This document shows, piece after piece, positions 10,172 to 19,186 of a stretch of DNA of 64,000 nucleotides; positions within the stretch are counted from its first letter, which is position 1, and each line of letters opens with the position of its first letter. Source of the DNA: Cristatella mucedo (taxonomy: Eukaryota > Bryozoa > Phylactolaemata > Cristatellidae). Position numbers and translations under genes: made by a program. The notes under the pieces were generated by a model. The model was not told the DNA's origin. It worked only from the letters and a program-made list of their open reading frames with translations, and did no database searches. The stretch is from positions 15,357,001 through 15,421,000 of the forward strand of contig WPIO01000002.1 of assembly GCA_009760855.2 (NCBI GenBank), in the 5' to 3' direction.

Positions 10172-10180
10172 ATTTCTATA
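10169..10180 (-). promoter_or_regulatory. Gene-start motif TATAGAAATATG
   Basis: At the start codon of the phospholipase A2 gene. Confidence 0.6.
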
Positions 10181-10215
10181 TATAGATTATTATTTTAAAG
10201 AGATTAAAAACATTG

Positions 10216-10225
10216 TATAGAAATG
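10216..10225 (+). promoter_or_regulatory. Gene-start motif TATAGAAATG
   Basis: Perfect copy at the start codon of the HNH-AP2 gene, preceded by CATTG. Confidence 0.65.
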
Positions 10226-10792
10226 AATAAAGATGAAGTTAATGCTTTGAGAGAGAGAGAGAGAGTTCCTAAAATATTAGATTACGAGGAAATAACTAGA
10301 AAATTTGTCTGGAGAGTTGATAGAGAAGAGGATCTGCACTCGCTGGTAGTGAAACAGGATCGATTGATAAATATGGATATACAATAATTAGTGTTGATGG
10401 AAAAAGGTATACAGCACATAAACTTGCTTGGCTCATTGGAAAGAGAGAAATGCACATCTTTCAACTAGATCACATTAATTTTAAATAAACTAGATAATAG
10501 AATTAATACTTTAAGACCAGCAACTTCTGGTGAAAACAGCAGAAACAGAGAAAAACGAAAAAGACTATTATCTGCTTTTATTGGTGTATGTTTTGATAAA
10601 AGAGCATATAAATATAAAGCATACGTTAGAATTGATGGAGATATAAAGCACTTTGGATATTTCACTGATCCTGAAGATGCTGCTACTGCACATGATATGG
10701 TTGCGATAAAACTTCATATTGAATTTGCTCGACTCAATTTTACTTATTGTTTAGATGATTGGAACAAAATTGTTCGCTACACTGAATATTAA
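10223..10792 (+). pseudogene. HNH endonuclease with AP2 DNA-binding domain, broken
   Basis: ATG 10223-10225 is in a perfect TATAGAAATG motif. After a shift near 10,335 the frame gives YTAHKLAWLIG, then LDHINF, DNRINTLRP and ENSRNR. That is the HNH_3-type fold: His of the first beta strand, D-H-I-N, then N-x-R and the terminal Asn. It is followed by FIGVCFDK...KHFGYFTDPEDAATAHD...ARLNF, a complete AP2 domain (GV-x-W-like start, F-xx-P-EDAA-x-AHD). The order HNH-AP2 is typical of homing endonucleases of phages and large DNA viruses. One TAA breaks it near 10,486. Its stop overlaps that of the convergent gene at 10,789. Free-standing homing activity is inferred. Confidence 0.75.
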
Positions 10793-11031
10793 TTTTTACA
10801 TCTTTGTTTTAATTCTGCTAGTAATTTTTTCCTTTCTCTGTCAATCTCTTCTTGATTAGCACCTATAGCATAAAGAGTACTAAGCAACATATCACCTTCA
10901 GTTTTATAATTACATGTTTTAATACCACCAACTTTACTTGCTTCAATTTTTTTAATTTCTCTTTTTACTTCTGGTGAATAATCTACACCTCCGCTCTCAA
11001 CTAGTGCTCTTCCATGATCCATATAATTCAA
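10789..11031 (-). CDS. Small charged protein of unknown function, open
   Basis: An intact 80-codon frame, mostly alpha-helical, with alternating acidic and basic residues and a Lys/Arg-rich end. No membrane segment, Cys cluster or catalytic motif. It follows the membrane-protein gene (ends 11,040) by 8 bp on the same strand, and its stop overlaps that of the convergent endonuclease gene. No gene-start motif precedes its ATG, so it is probably expressed from a shared transcript. I do not recognise it. Confidence 0.45.
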   Translation of the reverse strand: MNYMDHGRALVESGGVDYSPEVKREIKKIEASKVGGIKTCNYKTEGDMLLSTLYAIGANQEEIDRERKKLLAELKQRCKN

Positions 11032-11039
11032 TCGATTCT

Positions 11040-11850
11040 TTACTTCTGATCGTTGTACTTTTCCACTAAGATCAATGTCAATTCATGATTAATTGCTTTT
11101 ACTATGTCTCTCAAATCCTCAATAGAATTTCTTAACCTTTCGCGTTGCAATGTAAAAGCCTCCATCCTTTGCGCTTGGGTTTTTATGGGTGGAGCCTTTG
11201 AAGCAAACATAGTCTCATCTATCACATTTTTTATTAGACCAGCAACAGCAACAGTAATTGAAATTGTAATACCTACTGCAGCGGCAATTAAACTAACAAA
11301 AGCAGGAATAGCAGGTAAAAACCCTCCACTTCGTACTTCTAAGAAGTTCTTTGATCACGATTTAGAATCTAATTGTGTAGCACCCCAATTCACTTCTTGA
11401 CCAAACACTTCAGTTAAATATGAACTGGGGTTCCAATACCACGGATAATTATCTTTTTCTGCAGCAAGTAATATATCATTAATCGCAAGACCTATTTCTA
11501 AAGATTCAATCATCTTTTGTATTCCTTCTATTTTTTTCAGACATAGTCTTCCAAAACACTTGTCCATATTTACCACTAGTTATATCATCTATTTCTCCTT
11601 TTATATATAAAGATAGATCAAATATTCATGTAAATCCACTAAAAATTCCTCCTAAGGCACTTGCACCTGCACAAATAACTTTAAGAGATTGTAAGACTTT
11701 AGGAACTTCTGATGCAGCTAATGATAATCTTGCAGCAAGTTTAGGTGCAAGTTTTGTTACTACCTTTCACCTACATTTACATCAGTTTTAATTCCCTCTA
11801 TTACTTCCTTAGTTGTTTTAGTTCCTTCTTTTATATCTTCACCCACTCAT
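11040..11850 (-). pseudogene. Viral membrane protein with two hydrophobic segments, broken
   Basis: Reading across breaks from ATG 11,848-11,850 gives about 265 residues. There is a polar N-terminus, an Ala/Leu-rich segment near 11,745-11,650, a central aromatic domain (KDNYPWYWNPSSYL near 11,450), a strongly hydrophobic helix FLPAIPAFVSLIAAAVG and its extension (near 11,330-11,240), and a polar helical tail. The pattern suggests a virion or host-membrane protein. Defects: shifts near 11,840, 11,770 and in the A-run near 11,535, a TGA near 11,627 and a TGA at 11,355-11,357. Several Polinton/adintovirus genomes carry such membrane proteins, but I cannot match this to one. Confidence 0.45.
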
Positions 11851-11887
11851 TTACCTCTCTTTACTTTTTCATCATATATTATAAGTA

Positions 11888-12750
11888 ATGGAAAAAGTCA
11901 GAAAAGTTAATAGTAATATTTATAGTAATCTGGATGCAAATAATAATAGAATAACTAATTTAGGATTTTCTGTTAACAGTGGTGATGCTATAAGATTGGA
12001 TTATGCTCTTAGTTCAAGTGCTGGTGACAATATTATTAGTAATCCTTCAGGAGAAATAGCAAAAGTATCAGCTCTATCTAACTTGCTACCAAAAAAAGAT
12101 GCAGTAATGAAATCATAATTGAGTTGTAAGAATATTGTTGGTATATCTGGTAATTCTGCAGAGGGAACTGTTTACTCAGATCTAAGACCTTTAAAGTAAT
12201 AAAATAAGGAGTATTAAAAAGTATGACAGCAGTATTTCAAGGTAAAGCGATGGCAAGTATTGATATGGGAAATAAGAATATTAATAATGTAAAAGTTTCT
12301 GATGTAGCAACAAAGCAATATGTTGATACTAATAAAAAAGTGACATTTACTTACTTAGGTTTGAATGGCACTTAACCAAGTATATTCTATCTTGATATGT
12401 TAGTTTTAAATATTAATGCTAATGGAAGTACAGGAAATGCATTTTAACCTAAGCAACTCACACCTGGTGATATGCCTGTTTTTGCTGCGACTGGAGAAGT
12501 TGTCGCATATGCAACTAATCTTAAAAAATTCTTTCCAGGAGTAATACCTAATTTTGGAATGATATCTAATATTATGTATGCAACAAATAAAACTAATTCT
12601 TATTTAGAATTAACAAGTGATAATACTTATGGTGTAAGTGATATAGTAGTTTAATTAATTAATATTGGTGGAACGTGAAGATATGCTGTCGATAAGTTTA
12701 CAGTTGCTAGTGGAATTATTTTTATAGATTTTATTGTTAGTATTGTATAG
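11888..12750 (+). pseudogene. Tail-fibre-like protein 1, broken
   Basis: Starts at ATG 11888. Shaft repeats are visible as NNNRITNLGFSVNSGDAIRL (near 11,940) and NKNINNVKVSDVATKQYVD (near 12,270-12,330). A beta-rich C-terminal head then follows (open 12,472-12,654). Stops near 12,117, 12,373, 12,447 and 12,653 and shifts near 12,130-12,220 inactivate it. The last codon TAG (12,748-12,750) is shared with the gene-start motif of the intact fibre gene that follows 2 bp later. Role inferred: trimeric attachment fibre. Confidence 0.6.
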
Positions 12751-12755
12751 AAATG
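12746..12755 (+). promoter_or_regulatory. Gene-start motif TATAGAAATG
   Basis: Perfect copy at the start codon of the intact fibre gene. Its TAG is also the stop codon of the preceding fibre gene. Confidence 0.65.
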
Positions 12756-13649
12756 ATAGGAAAAAGAAGCAGAGGAAAAACATCAAAGAATTGTATTAGA
12801 AAGACATGTGATATACTCAGTGGAAATCCAAGTATGAATGGAAATCTTATAAAAGATTTAGGGGATCCTGTTGATGCTGGTGATGCTTTAAACAGAAAGT
12901 ATATAGATACGATTTGTGTAACTAAGATTTCTAGATCAAACACAAATGATGGAGATATTGATATGAATAATTTTAGAATAGTAGATCTTGCTAATCCTAT
13001 AAATCCTAGTGATGCTGCAACAAAAGATTACGCTGATACTAAACTACCTATTAATGGTGGCACAATTAGAGGACATCTAGTTGTAAATGGTGGCATTAAA
13101 GTTACAGTTCCATATGCTGGTGGAAATCAAGACTTAGATTATACAGTACCAAATAAAAAGTATATCGATGACAACTTTCTTAATTTACATGATGGAACAG
13201 TTAATGGTAATTTAGACATGCAAAATAATTTTATTAGAATTTTAAATGATCCTGTTAATCCAACTGATGGTGTTAATCTTGGTTATCTAAATAGATTATC
13301 TAATGGAAATGTTGCAAGAATAACATTTAATGGAGTAATACATTTTGCACAATCAACAAATGTTTATGGAACAAATTATCAAGGTAAATTGAATGCTGTT
13401 ATTGGTAATATTGTAGTTCCTCCTAGATCTTTATTTTTAATTTCAACGATGTATGCAGCACCAAATGGATCACTAAGAACGTTAATTCCACTTCCACCTG
13501 CGGGAACAAATGCTAGTTATTCACTTCAGTTATTTGGAAGTTATATTTTTGATTCAAATAACAATTTAGTAGAAGGTTCACCAATTATATCTGGACAAGA
13601 TTTATTTGATGAAACAATAACTGTGACTGTTCATATAGTAATATATTAA
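12753..13649 (+). CDS. Tail-fibre-like protein 2, intact
   Basis: A complete 298-codon frame starting inside a perfect TATAGAAATG motif. The basic N-terminus (GKRSRGKTSK) could anchor it to the capsid. Four shaft repeats follow: NLIKDLGDPVDAGDALNRKY, IVDLANPINPSDAATKDYAD, a third ending in YTVPNKKYIDD and IRILNDPVNPTDGVNLGYLN. From about residue 180 a non-repetitive, beta-rich head with PPRSLFLIS and a hydrophobic C-terminus TVTVHIVIY takes over. This is the repeat grammar of phage tail fibres and the fibre-like proteins of several eukaryotic DNA viruses. It is the longest unbroken gene in the element, so it may have been lost latest or by chance. No chaperone or cleavage motif seen. Confidence 0.72.
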   Translation: MIGKRSRGKTSKNCIRKTCDILSGNPSMNGNLIKDLGDPVDAGDALNRKYIDTICVTKISRSNTNDGDIDMNNFRIVDLANPINPSDAATKDYADTKLPINGGTIRGHLVVNGGIKVTVPYAGGNQDLDYTVPNKKYIDDNFLNLHDGTVNGNLDMQNNFIRILNDPVNPTDGVNLGYLNRLSNGNVARITFNGVIHFAQSTNVYGTNYQGKLNAVIGNIVVPPRSLFLISTMYAAPNGSLRTLIPLPPAGTNASYSLQLFGSYIFDSNNNLVEGSPIISGQDLFDETITVTVHIVIY

Positions 13650-13650
13650 A

Positions 13651-14862
13651 ATGCTTTCTAGAAAAGATTTACAAATGGATGGAACGTTGAACTTTGATTT
13701 AAACAGAACAATACATGTTGGAGAAACAGTTGAATCATTAGAAACTGTTATTAAATCATTTGCTGATAACCATTATCTAAGAATGAGTTCTGATCAACAT
13801 ATAACTGGTAATTTATCTGCAAAGTCAAAAAAATATGTAAGAATATCAGATCCGGTTAATGGAAGAGATATTGCTACAAAACAATATGCTGATAAAAAAC
13901 CGGAATGTATAAACAAGACGAAACAGTGAATGGAAATGTAAGTGTTGAAAGACTAATAATGAATAGAAGAGAAGCAAATTTTTCTAATTATGCTCCAACT
14001 GATATAATTGCAAATCAATATATACATCATTTCTATTTGAAATGTGGAAGCTTATCATTTGTTAGAACATTTATTAATAATGTTGGTTTTATTGGATATT
14101 GGGGTAATTTAATTGCAAACAATGTAAATAACATCGGTACACCAACACAAACACTTTCTTCTTCTACTAATGGTCAACAAGTTTCAGCAAAACTATCAGA
14201 TGTAAACATAAAAAGCCCAGTATACTCAATAATTCGAATAAAAATAAAAGATATTGAGAAGACAACTAATGGAGTTATTAATGCTATTGACAGTGAAACT
14301 AAATATATGACATATAATAGAGCAAATATTACTAATTCATTTTTATTAAGCGATGAAAATAGAACAAGAGTAAACTATAAACTTGTAATATTAGGAATTA
14401 GTATAAGTGTAATACAACAATTTGATATTGATATTTTATTCTTAACATGTAATTATAAATTAATTTCTCCAAATCTATACAGTTCTGATTCACTTAACAT
14501 AAAGTATTATAATACTAAAATTAATTATATGCTTGTGTTAACTGAATCTATGTTTAATATAACCATTTTCAATAGAGAAAAAACAAAAACAATTGCTTTC
14601 AATCTTATTTATCCTGTTTTGAATTATGGAACTATTTCAACACCAAGCGATTTGGAATATATTGAGATTTTGTTAGTTAATGGTGTAAAGTATTCAGAAT
14701 CATTATCACAAGATCTTGGTACTAAATATGCTAATGGTTTTTCGAATCATTGGTTCACAACTGGATGAATTGGCTCCTACAATTACAGATGTAACTGATA
14801 CTATAGATGGTCCTCCTACAACTACAACTACAATTGGATATGCTCTACTGGAACAACTTTAA
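13651..14862 (+). pseudogene. Tail-fibre-like protein 3, frameshifted
   Basis: Starts 1 bp after the preceding gene. The shaft part (13,651-13,929) includes DLQMDGTLNFDLN and RISDPVNGRDIATKQYADKK. A one-base shift near 13,905 leads into a frame open to 14,768 that begins with a further shaft-like DETVNGNVSVERL and continues as a long Asn/Ile/Ser-rich head. After another shift near 14,765 a Thr/Pro-rich tail runs to a TAA at 14,860-14,862, overlapping the stop of the convergent gene. The head differs from those of the other fibre genes, which suggests conserved shafts carrying variable receptor-binding ends. Confidence 0.6.
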
Positions 14863-15248
14863 ATCTTCCAATCCATTGTCTCTTTAATCAATTCTTCAGG
14901 TATATCAAAATTCTTTCCTGCATCTATCTCTTTCGTCATTTGTTTAGTTATTTCAATATTTTTAGAGTAAGCTTCAGATCTCATACTATTTATTTTTTCT
15001 ATTTTTACGTCTTTAAGGAACTCTTCAAAGATTGAACCATCTCTAACTTTAGCAAATATATTTGCTATTTTTGGATCAGATTGATTAATTCTAAGTGCTT
15101 TATATTCTAATACTAGTTTTACAGCATCTAACAAAGTTGACCTGATGTCTTCTATTCTACCCATTGGATATGAACAGATTTTAAAGTTTTAATGCTGTTG
15201 CCTTTGTGCTTCTTCAAGACAGCCTTTACTTCTCATCTCAACATTCAT
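14859..15248 (-). pseudogene. Helical protein of unknown function, frameshifted
   Basis: ATG 15,246-15,248 lies in ATATAGAAGATG. After about 20 codons a break near 15,190 leads into a 101-codon open helical frame (ATG 15,162-15,164) with charged residues throughout, ending at 14,859. No known motif. It is the last gene of a four-gene minus-strand cluster (16,037 to 14,859). The stop codon overlaps that of the + strand fibre gene. Confidence 0.45.
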
Positions 15249-15257
15249 CTTCTATAT
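15246..15257 (-). promoter_or_regulatory. Gene-start motif ATATAGAAGATG
   Basis: At the start codon of the helical protein gene ending at 14,859. Confidence 0.55.
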
Positions 15258-15275
15258 ATTGTTTTTATATTTTAT

Positions 15276-15748
15276 TTAAATTAATTGAACTACACTTGGA
15301 TCAGGTTGAGCTAGTGCTGCCTTAGCAGCTTTTTGTTTTGCACTCTTACCATCAGTAATACTTGGTAGAACTGCATAACACTCATCTTTAACAATTCCAG
15401 AGATGTCAGGTTTAACACCAGATACTCCAGATATGACTGTAGACATTGTTGGAAGTTTTGATGCAATCCAAGTAGTATAACCACTAATTTCACTAGAATC
15501 GTCGAGTAAAGCATCAACTTTAGATCTAACCCTATCCTCAAGACCTGATAGAACTTCGGTTCAACCAGCACTAATAATTCTTTGTGCTTTAACATCTGCT
15601 TCGTCAAGATAGAATTTCTTAGCAGAGGCATCAGTCATATTTGAAACATCAGAATCGCTCATCGCATTCTTGATCTAACAGGATAATCCACAACAGATTT
15701 AAATGCTACTGCAGTAGTTGCAAGACTGTGATCGGTAACGGCTTCCAT
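15276..15748 (-). pseudogene. Ala/Ser-rich helical protein, broken
   Basis: ATG 15,746-15,748 in the motif ATATAGGAAATG. The frame shifts near 15,665 and then continues, with one TGA at 15,561-15,563, as a coherent Ala/Ser/Lys-rich protein of about 157 residues ending at 15,276. It has a long helix and a SGVSGVKPDISGIVKDE turn region. The longer apparent frame at 15,311-15,631 is a Leu-rich shadow of it. Not recognised; possibly a virion or core protein by position. Confidence 0.45.
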
Positions 15749-15757
15749 TTCCTATAT
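15746..15757 (-). promoter_or_regulatory. Gene-start motif ATATAGGAAATG
   Basis: At the start codon of the Ala/Ser-rich protein gene, 1 bp after the stop codon of the small membrane protein. Confidence 0.55.
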
Positions 15758-15758
15758 A

Positions 15759-16037
15759 TTAATAAAAAAAAAATAAAATACATGCACAAGCAATCAAAGA
15801 AAAATGAGTCAATAAATAAATACTATTATAAATAGAAGATATCAAAATTTGATGCTCATCTACTTCATCATTGTAAACACACATTTTAAGTAATTTTTCT
15901 GTAAGTTTACTAATATCAGGTAGTTTACTAATATAAGGATATAAGCCTTCATCATCACTAACATTAAAAATTCTGATTCAGAGCGTACATGCATTGATTC
16001 TAACACGTTCGTTAGAGAGTATTCTTGCAATATCCAT
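15759..16037 (-). pseudogene. Small C-terminally anchored membrane protein, one stop
   Basis: ATG 16,035-16,037 in the motif ATATAGAAAATG. About 92 residues: a polar, acidic N-terminal two thirds, then a hydrophobic helix of about 25 residues (IYLLTHFSLIACACILFFF) at the very end, with a TAA 2 bp before the next gene's start motif. One TGA at 15,978-15,980 interrupts it. It looks like a tail-anchored viral membrane protein; function unknown. Confidence 0.45.
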
Positions 16038-16046
16038 TTTCTATAT
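16035..16046 (-). promoter_or_regulatory. Gene-start motif ATATAGAAAATG
   Basis: At the start codon of the small tail-anchored membrane protein. Confidence 0.6.
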
Positions 16047-16164
16047 AATCACAAACCGAAACTCTCTTCTAGATTTTTAATTGATTTTCTATTATTTACG
16101 CAAGAATCATTGTATTTCGTAAGTTCTTCATCTAATCTCATGATCATTACAAATATAAAAATAA

Positions 16165-18282
16165 TAATAATACTAATGTGCTTGATAAAGCACCCTCAGA
16201 TAACTTAATCTCTTTCCAGGCGCTTTACAATTGCTGCAAAGTGAAATGCAATCGAATGGTGAGTAAAATCACACTTGAAAAACGAACACAATGAATAACA
16301 TGGTTAGGGGTGACATGCACAGGGTGAGCATGCAAACGTGGTTAGTGGCAGCATGCACAGTGTCAGCACACATGGGCACGTAAAGGACGAATCACAGGGA
16401 CCCACTAAATGCTGTCCTAAATAGGTGTTTTTAAGTTCCCTTTAAATGTGGTCAGGTCAGGGGATGTTCTGACGCAGGTCGGGAGAGAGTTCCAGGCTTT
16501 GGGAGCATACGAATTGAATGCACTGTCTCCCAAGGATTTAAGGTTTGTGTGAGGTATTTCTAGACTGTTGGATTCCGAAAGTGGGTGGTACGATGCTTGG
16601 CCTGATGGGGGAGTAGATCTAAGATTAAATCTTAGATCCTAATAGATTTAATCTTAAATCCTATAGATTTAATCTTAAATCCTTTGGAGACCGTGCATTT
16701 AGTTCGTATGCTCCCAAAGCCTGGAACTCCCTCCCGACCTGCGTCAGAACATCCCCTGACCTGACCACATTTAAAAGGAACTTAATAACACACCTATTTA
16801 GGACAGCATTTAGTGGGTCCCTGTGATTCGTCCTTGATGTTGTTATGCGTGCTGACACTGTGCATGCTGCCACTAACTACATTTGCATGCTGACCCTGTG
16901 CATGTCACCCCTAACCATATTATTCATTTGGTTTGTTTTTCAAGCATGATTTTACTTACCATTCAATTGCATTTCACTTTGCAGCAAATGTAAAGTGCCT
17001 AGAAAGAAATTAAGTTCTCTGAGGGCGCTTAATCAAGTGCATTATTATTATTATTATTATTATTAAGAGATAGGCTGGAGCCGTAGAATGAAGGGACCTA
17101 AAAGTGAGCGACAAAACCTTGAAGTCAATCCGTTGCTTGACTGGTAGCCAGTGCAGGTTGGCGCGAAGTGGTGTAATGTGGCAACTGCGACGCTCATGAC
17201 AGACAAGCCTAGCTACGGAGTTATGCACCAGCTGCAATCGCCTGATCGCACATGCTGGTAGGCCAGTAAGCAGTGAGTTGCAGAAGCCGAGACGGGTGTC
17301 ACGAATGCATGGACCAACTTTGACGTGGTATCCTTATCTGAACAAGCCCGAATTTTAGCAATGTTATGAAGCTGAAAATAGGCAGATTTGACTGTGGAGC
17401 TGATATGGTCGTCTAATGAGAGGTCGCTTTCGAATATGACAACTAGATTTTGAGCAGATTCAACAGGAGATATGCTGGCAGAGCCAATTTTGAGAGTCGG
17501 CCTTTCCAATCTCCGAATCACACTGGGTTTGCCCATAACTAGTAAGTTAGTTTTGTCGTCATTTAGTTTTAGAAAACTTGCTGCCATCCATGTGCTGATG
17601 TCATCAATGCATGCAGCAAGTGAGTTTAGAGAATTTGAGGTGCTCGAAGGCTGGAAGGGATCAAAGCAAAGGTACAACTGAGTGTCATCCACATAACAGT
17701 GAAAGCCTAGATTAGGCTTGGCAATCACATCAGCCAGAGGGAGTAGCTTTATCTAGAGGTTCGGTGAAGCTCTTTGATAGAAAACTTTGCTGTGTTTCCT
17801 TAATGACTAAGAAAGAGAGTATAAACCGTGAAAAGAACCGGACCTGGCACAGAGCCCTGAGGTACTCCATATTTCAGAGGTACTTCAGATAATCTTTGTC
17901 CATTCACGTCAATACTCTGGAGTCTCCCACTGAGATAGGACCTGAACCACTGCAGAGCAGTGCCAGTGATGCCCAGGCGAGATGAGAGGCGCTCTAGAAG
18001 AACTTTGTGAACGATGGTGTCAAAAGCTGCCGGAAGATCAAGCAAAACAAGCAGAGACACTCTACCCATGTCTGCTTTCCTAAGTAGGTCGTTGCATACC
18101 CTAAGCAATGCTGACTCTGTGGAGTGATTAGCTCTAAAGCCAGACTGGAACTTACTAGCAAGGTGTGAGGTTTCGATATATGAGTTCAGCTGGTCTGCCA
18201 CGACCCGTTCCAGTGTCTTTGATAGGAATGGTAGAAGGGAGACTGGGCGGAAGTTGCTCAAGTTCTCTTGGTCTAGTGAAAC
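16165..18282 (-). mobile_element. CR1/L2-type LINE, 5'-truncated, with a nested opposite copy
   Basis: The minus strand encodes the reverse transcriptase from the RPVSLLPFLSKTLE finger region through motif A (LLDLPAAFDTI), motif B (YGVPQGSVPGPVLF, near 17,870) and the [10 protein letters not shown] catalytic motif (near 17,690). It continues to the connection domain and then the 3' UTR ending in AAT repeats at about 16,165. The copy is frameshifted near 17,745. Its 3' part is split at about 16,613 and 17,067 by a + strand copy of the same family. It inserted into the viral block, separating small genes, and is therefore younger than the virus integration. Confidence 0.85.
16640..17067 (+). 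mobile_element. CR1/L2-type LINE 3' fragment nested in the previous copy
   Basis: Starts in the C-terminal coding part (CTTAAATCCTTTGGAGACCG), then the 3' UTR and a terminal (ATT)n at about 17,042-17,066. It lies head-to-head inside the minus-strand copy. Its left junction carries an 11-bp inverted repeat with a 1-base spacer (16,615-16,637) and a short duplication. Confidence 0.85.
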
Positions 18283-18441
18283 ATCAAAAAGTGAAGTAAT
18301 CTGTGAATCATGTTAAAATGAAATCATGAAATTTACAAGAACTAAATTTTCTATCATGTATGAATTTTAAAACATTTAAAGTTTCTTTGCAGCATAAAAT
18401 TCCTAATATTCTTACGTCCATCTGTTATTTATAAAATTTGT

Positions 18442-18706
18442 TTAATTAATTACTACTCGTGGATTTGTTTTTGGTGCTTTGGATTTTTTATTTCCTTCCT
18501 CGAGCATTAATTACTACAACTCTCCATTAGTTTGCCACATGTACCACATATATCTATAAGAATACTAATATAAGAACTATAAATATCTGGAATGAGTTTA
18601 TCTAGTGAATGTTCAACTATACGTTGATCTTGACCTTTATGTTTTTGAAGACAGATTTTCATTGCCATTTCTCTAGATTTTTCACAACTTAAAATTCTTG
18701 AGACAT
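18442..18706 (-). pseudogene. Small viral protein with a C-x2-C pair, frameshifted
   Basis: ATG 18,704-18,706 stands behind TATATAGAAAAAGG. Read with one early frame correction it is about 86 residues: a basic helix with a Cys, then ISILIDICGTCGKLMESC, then a Lys/Pro-rich end. The ICGTCGK pair followed by a Cys could be half a zinc ribbon. A TAA lies near 18,513. No identified family. Confidence 0.35.
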
Positions 18707-18720
18707 CCTTTTTCTATATA
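18704..18720 (-). promoter_or_regulatory. Gene-start motif, long spacer variant
   Basis: TATATAGAAAAAGG followed by ATG of the small Cys-containing protein. Confidence 0.45.
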
Positions 18721-18747
18721 TGAAAAGATAGTTTTATTTAATTGAAA

Positions 18748-19032
18748 TTAAATCTCTTCGCCTTCAGAGCTATTTATTAGTGACTCAAGATACTCCTCAT
18801 ATGGTTTTTCTTCCTCATCAGATAGATCTTCATATTGTTTACCAAATAGAAGTTCTTCTAGATCTACCTTTTCCTCTTCTGATTCAGATTCAGATTCAGT
18901 ATCAATGTATGAAGACTCTTCTGAGGTGTAAGATTCAGATTCCATTTCTGTTTCCATTTGATAATCAGGATCATCGATTGAATCCTCTGACTCACTATCA
19001 GAACTGGTAATATCAATTTCTTTGGGATCCAT
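18748..19032 (-). CDS. Highly acidic Ser/Glu-rich protein
   Basis: ATG 19,030-19,032 begins a 94-codon open frame with alternating Ser, Asp and Glu (for example SDSESEDS, ESESESEEE), many of them casein-kinase-2-like sites, ending at 18,748. The same frame is open further upstream to ATG 19,207-19,209 except for one TAA (19,141-19,143). That extension is basic and Lys-rich, so an original basic-acidic protein of about 153 residues is possible. Directly before ATG 19,030 the coding strand reads TTTTTACTTTTACAG, which looks like a 3' splice site. Acidic tails of this kind occur in viral chaperones and transcription regulators; I cannot assign a function. Confidence 0.45.
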   Translation of the reverse strand: MDPKEIDITSSDSESEDSIDDPDYQMETEMESESYTSEESSYIDTESESESEEEKVDLEELLFGKQYEDLSDEEEKPYEEYLESLINSSEGEEI

Positions 19033-19186
19033 CCTGTAAAAGTAAAAATAATTTTGTAAGTATATATTTAATTTCTCCATTGACTCGTTTAGCTCTATTT
19101 CTTCTTGTATATCAACTAGTTTTTTATCATCTTTTTTCTTTTAATCTGAAAATCTAACTCTCTTTACTGGTATTGGTTTAGTATTT

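Larger units (their letters stand above)
16049..18421 (-). pseudogene. Possible small viral gene cut in two by the LINE insertion
   Basis: A coding-like frame starts at ATG 18,419-18,421 and runs to about 18,308. On the far side of the LINE another charged frame (ATG 16,145-16,147) continues to a TGA at 16,049-16,051, just before the next gene-start motif. Both are short and have the composition of the viral block. They may be the two ends of one gene disrupted by the insertion at 16,165-18,282, or two unrelated fragments. No family recognised. Confidence 0.25.

Noticed and set aside
15311-15631. 106-codon Leu-rich minus frame
   Set aside because: Out of frame with the Ala/Ser-rich protein that links the gene-start motif at 15,748 to the stop at 15,276; composition indicates a shadow.
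17040-17066. ATT runs here and at 31,636, 36,810 and 48,163 as a CRISPR-like array or functional repeat
   Set aside because: Simple 3' tails of LINE copies; no spacers.
17472-17681. + strand frame antisense to the LINE (same at 32,841-33,050 and 47,100-47,399 on -)
   Set aside because: Recurs in every LINE copy as the reverse complement of the RT coding region; it is a shadow.
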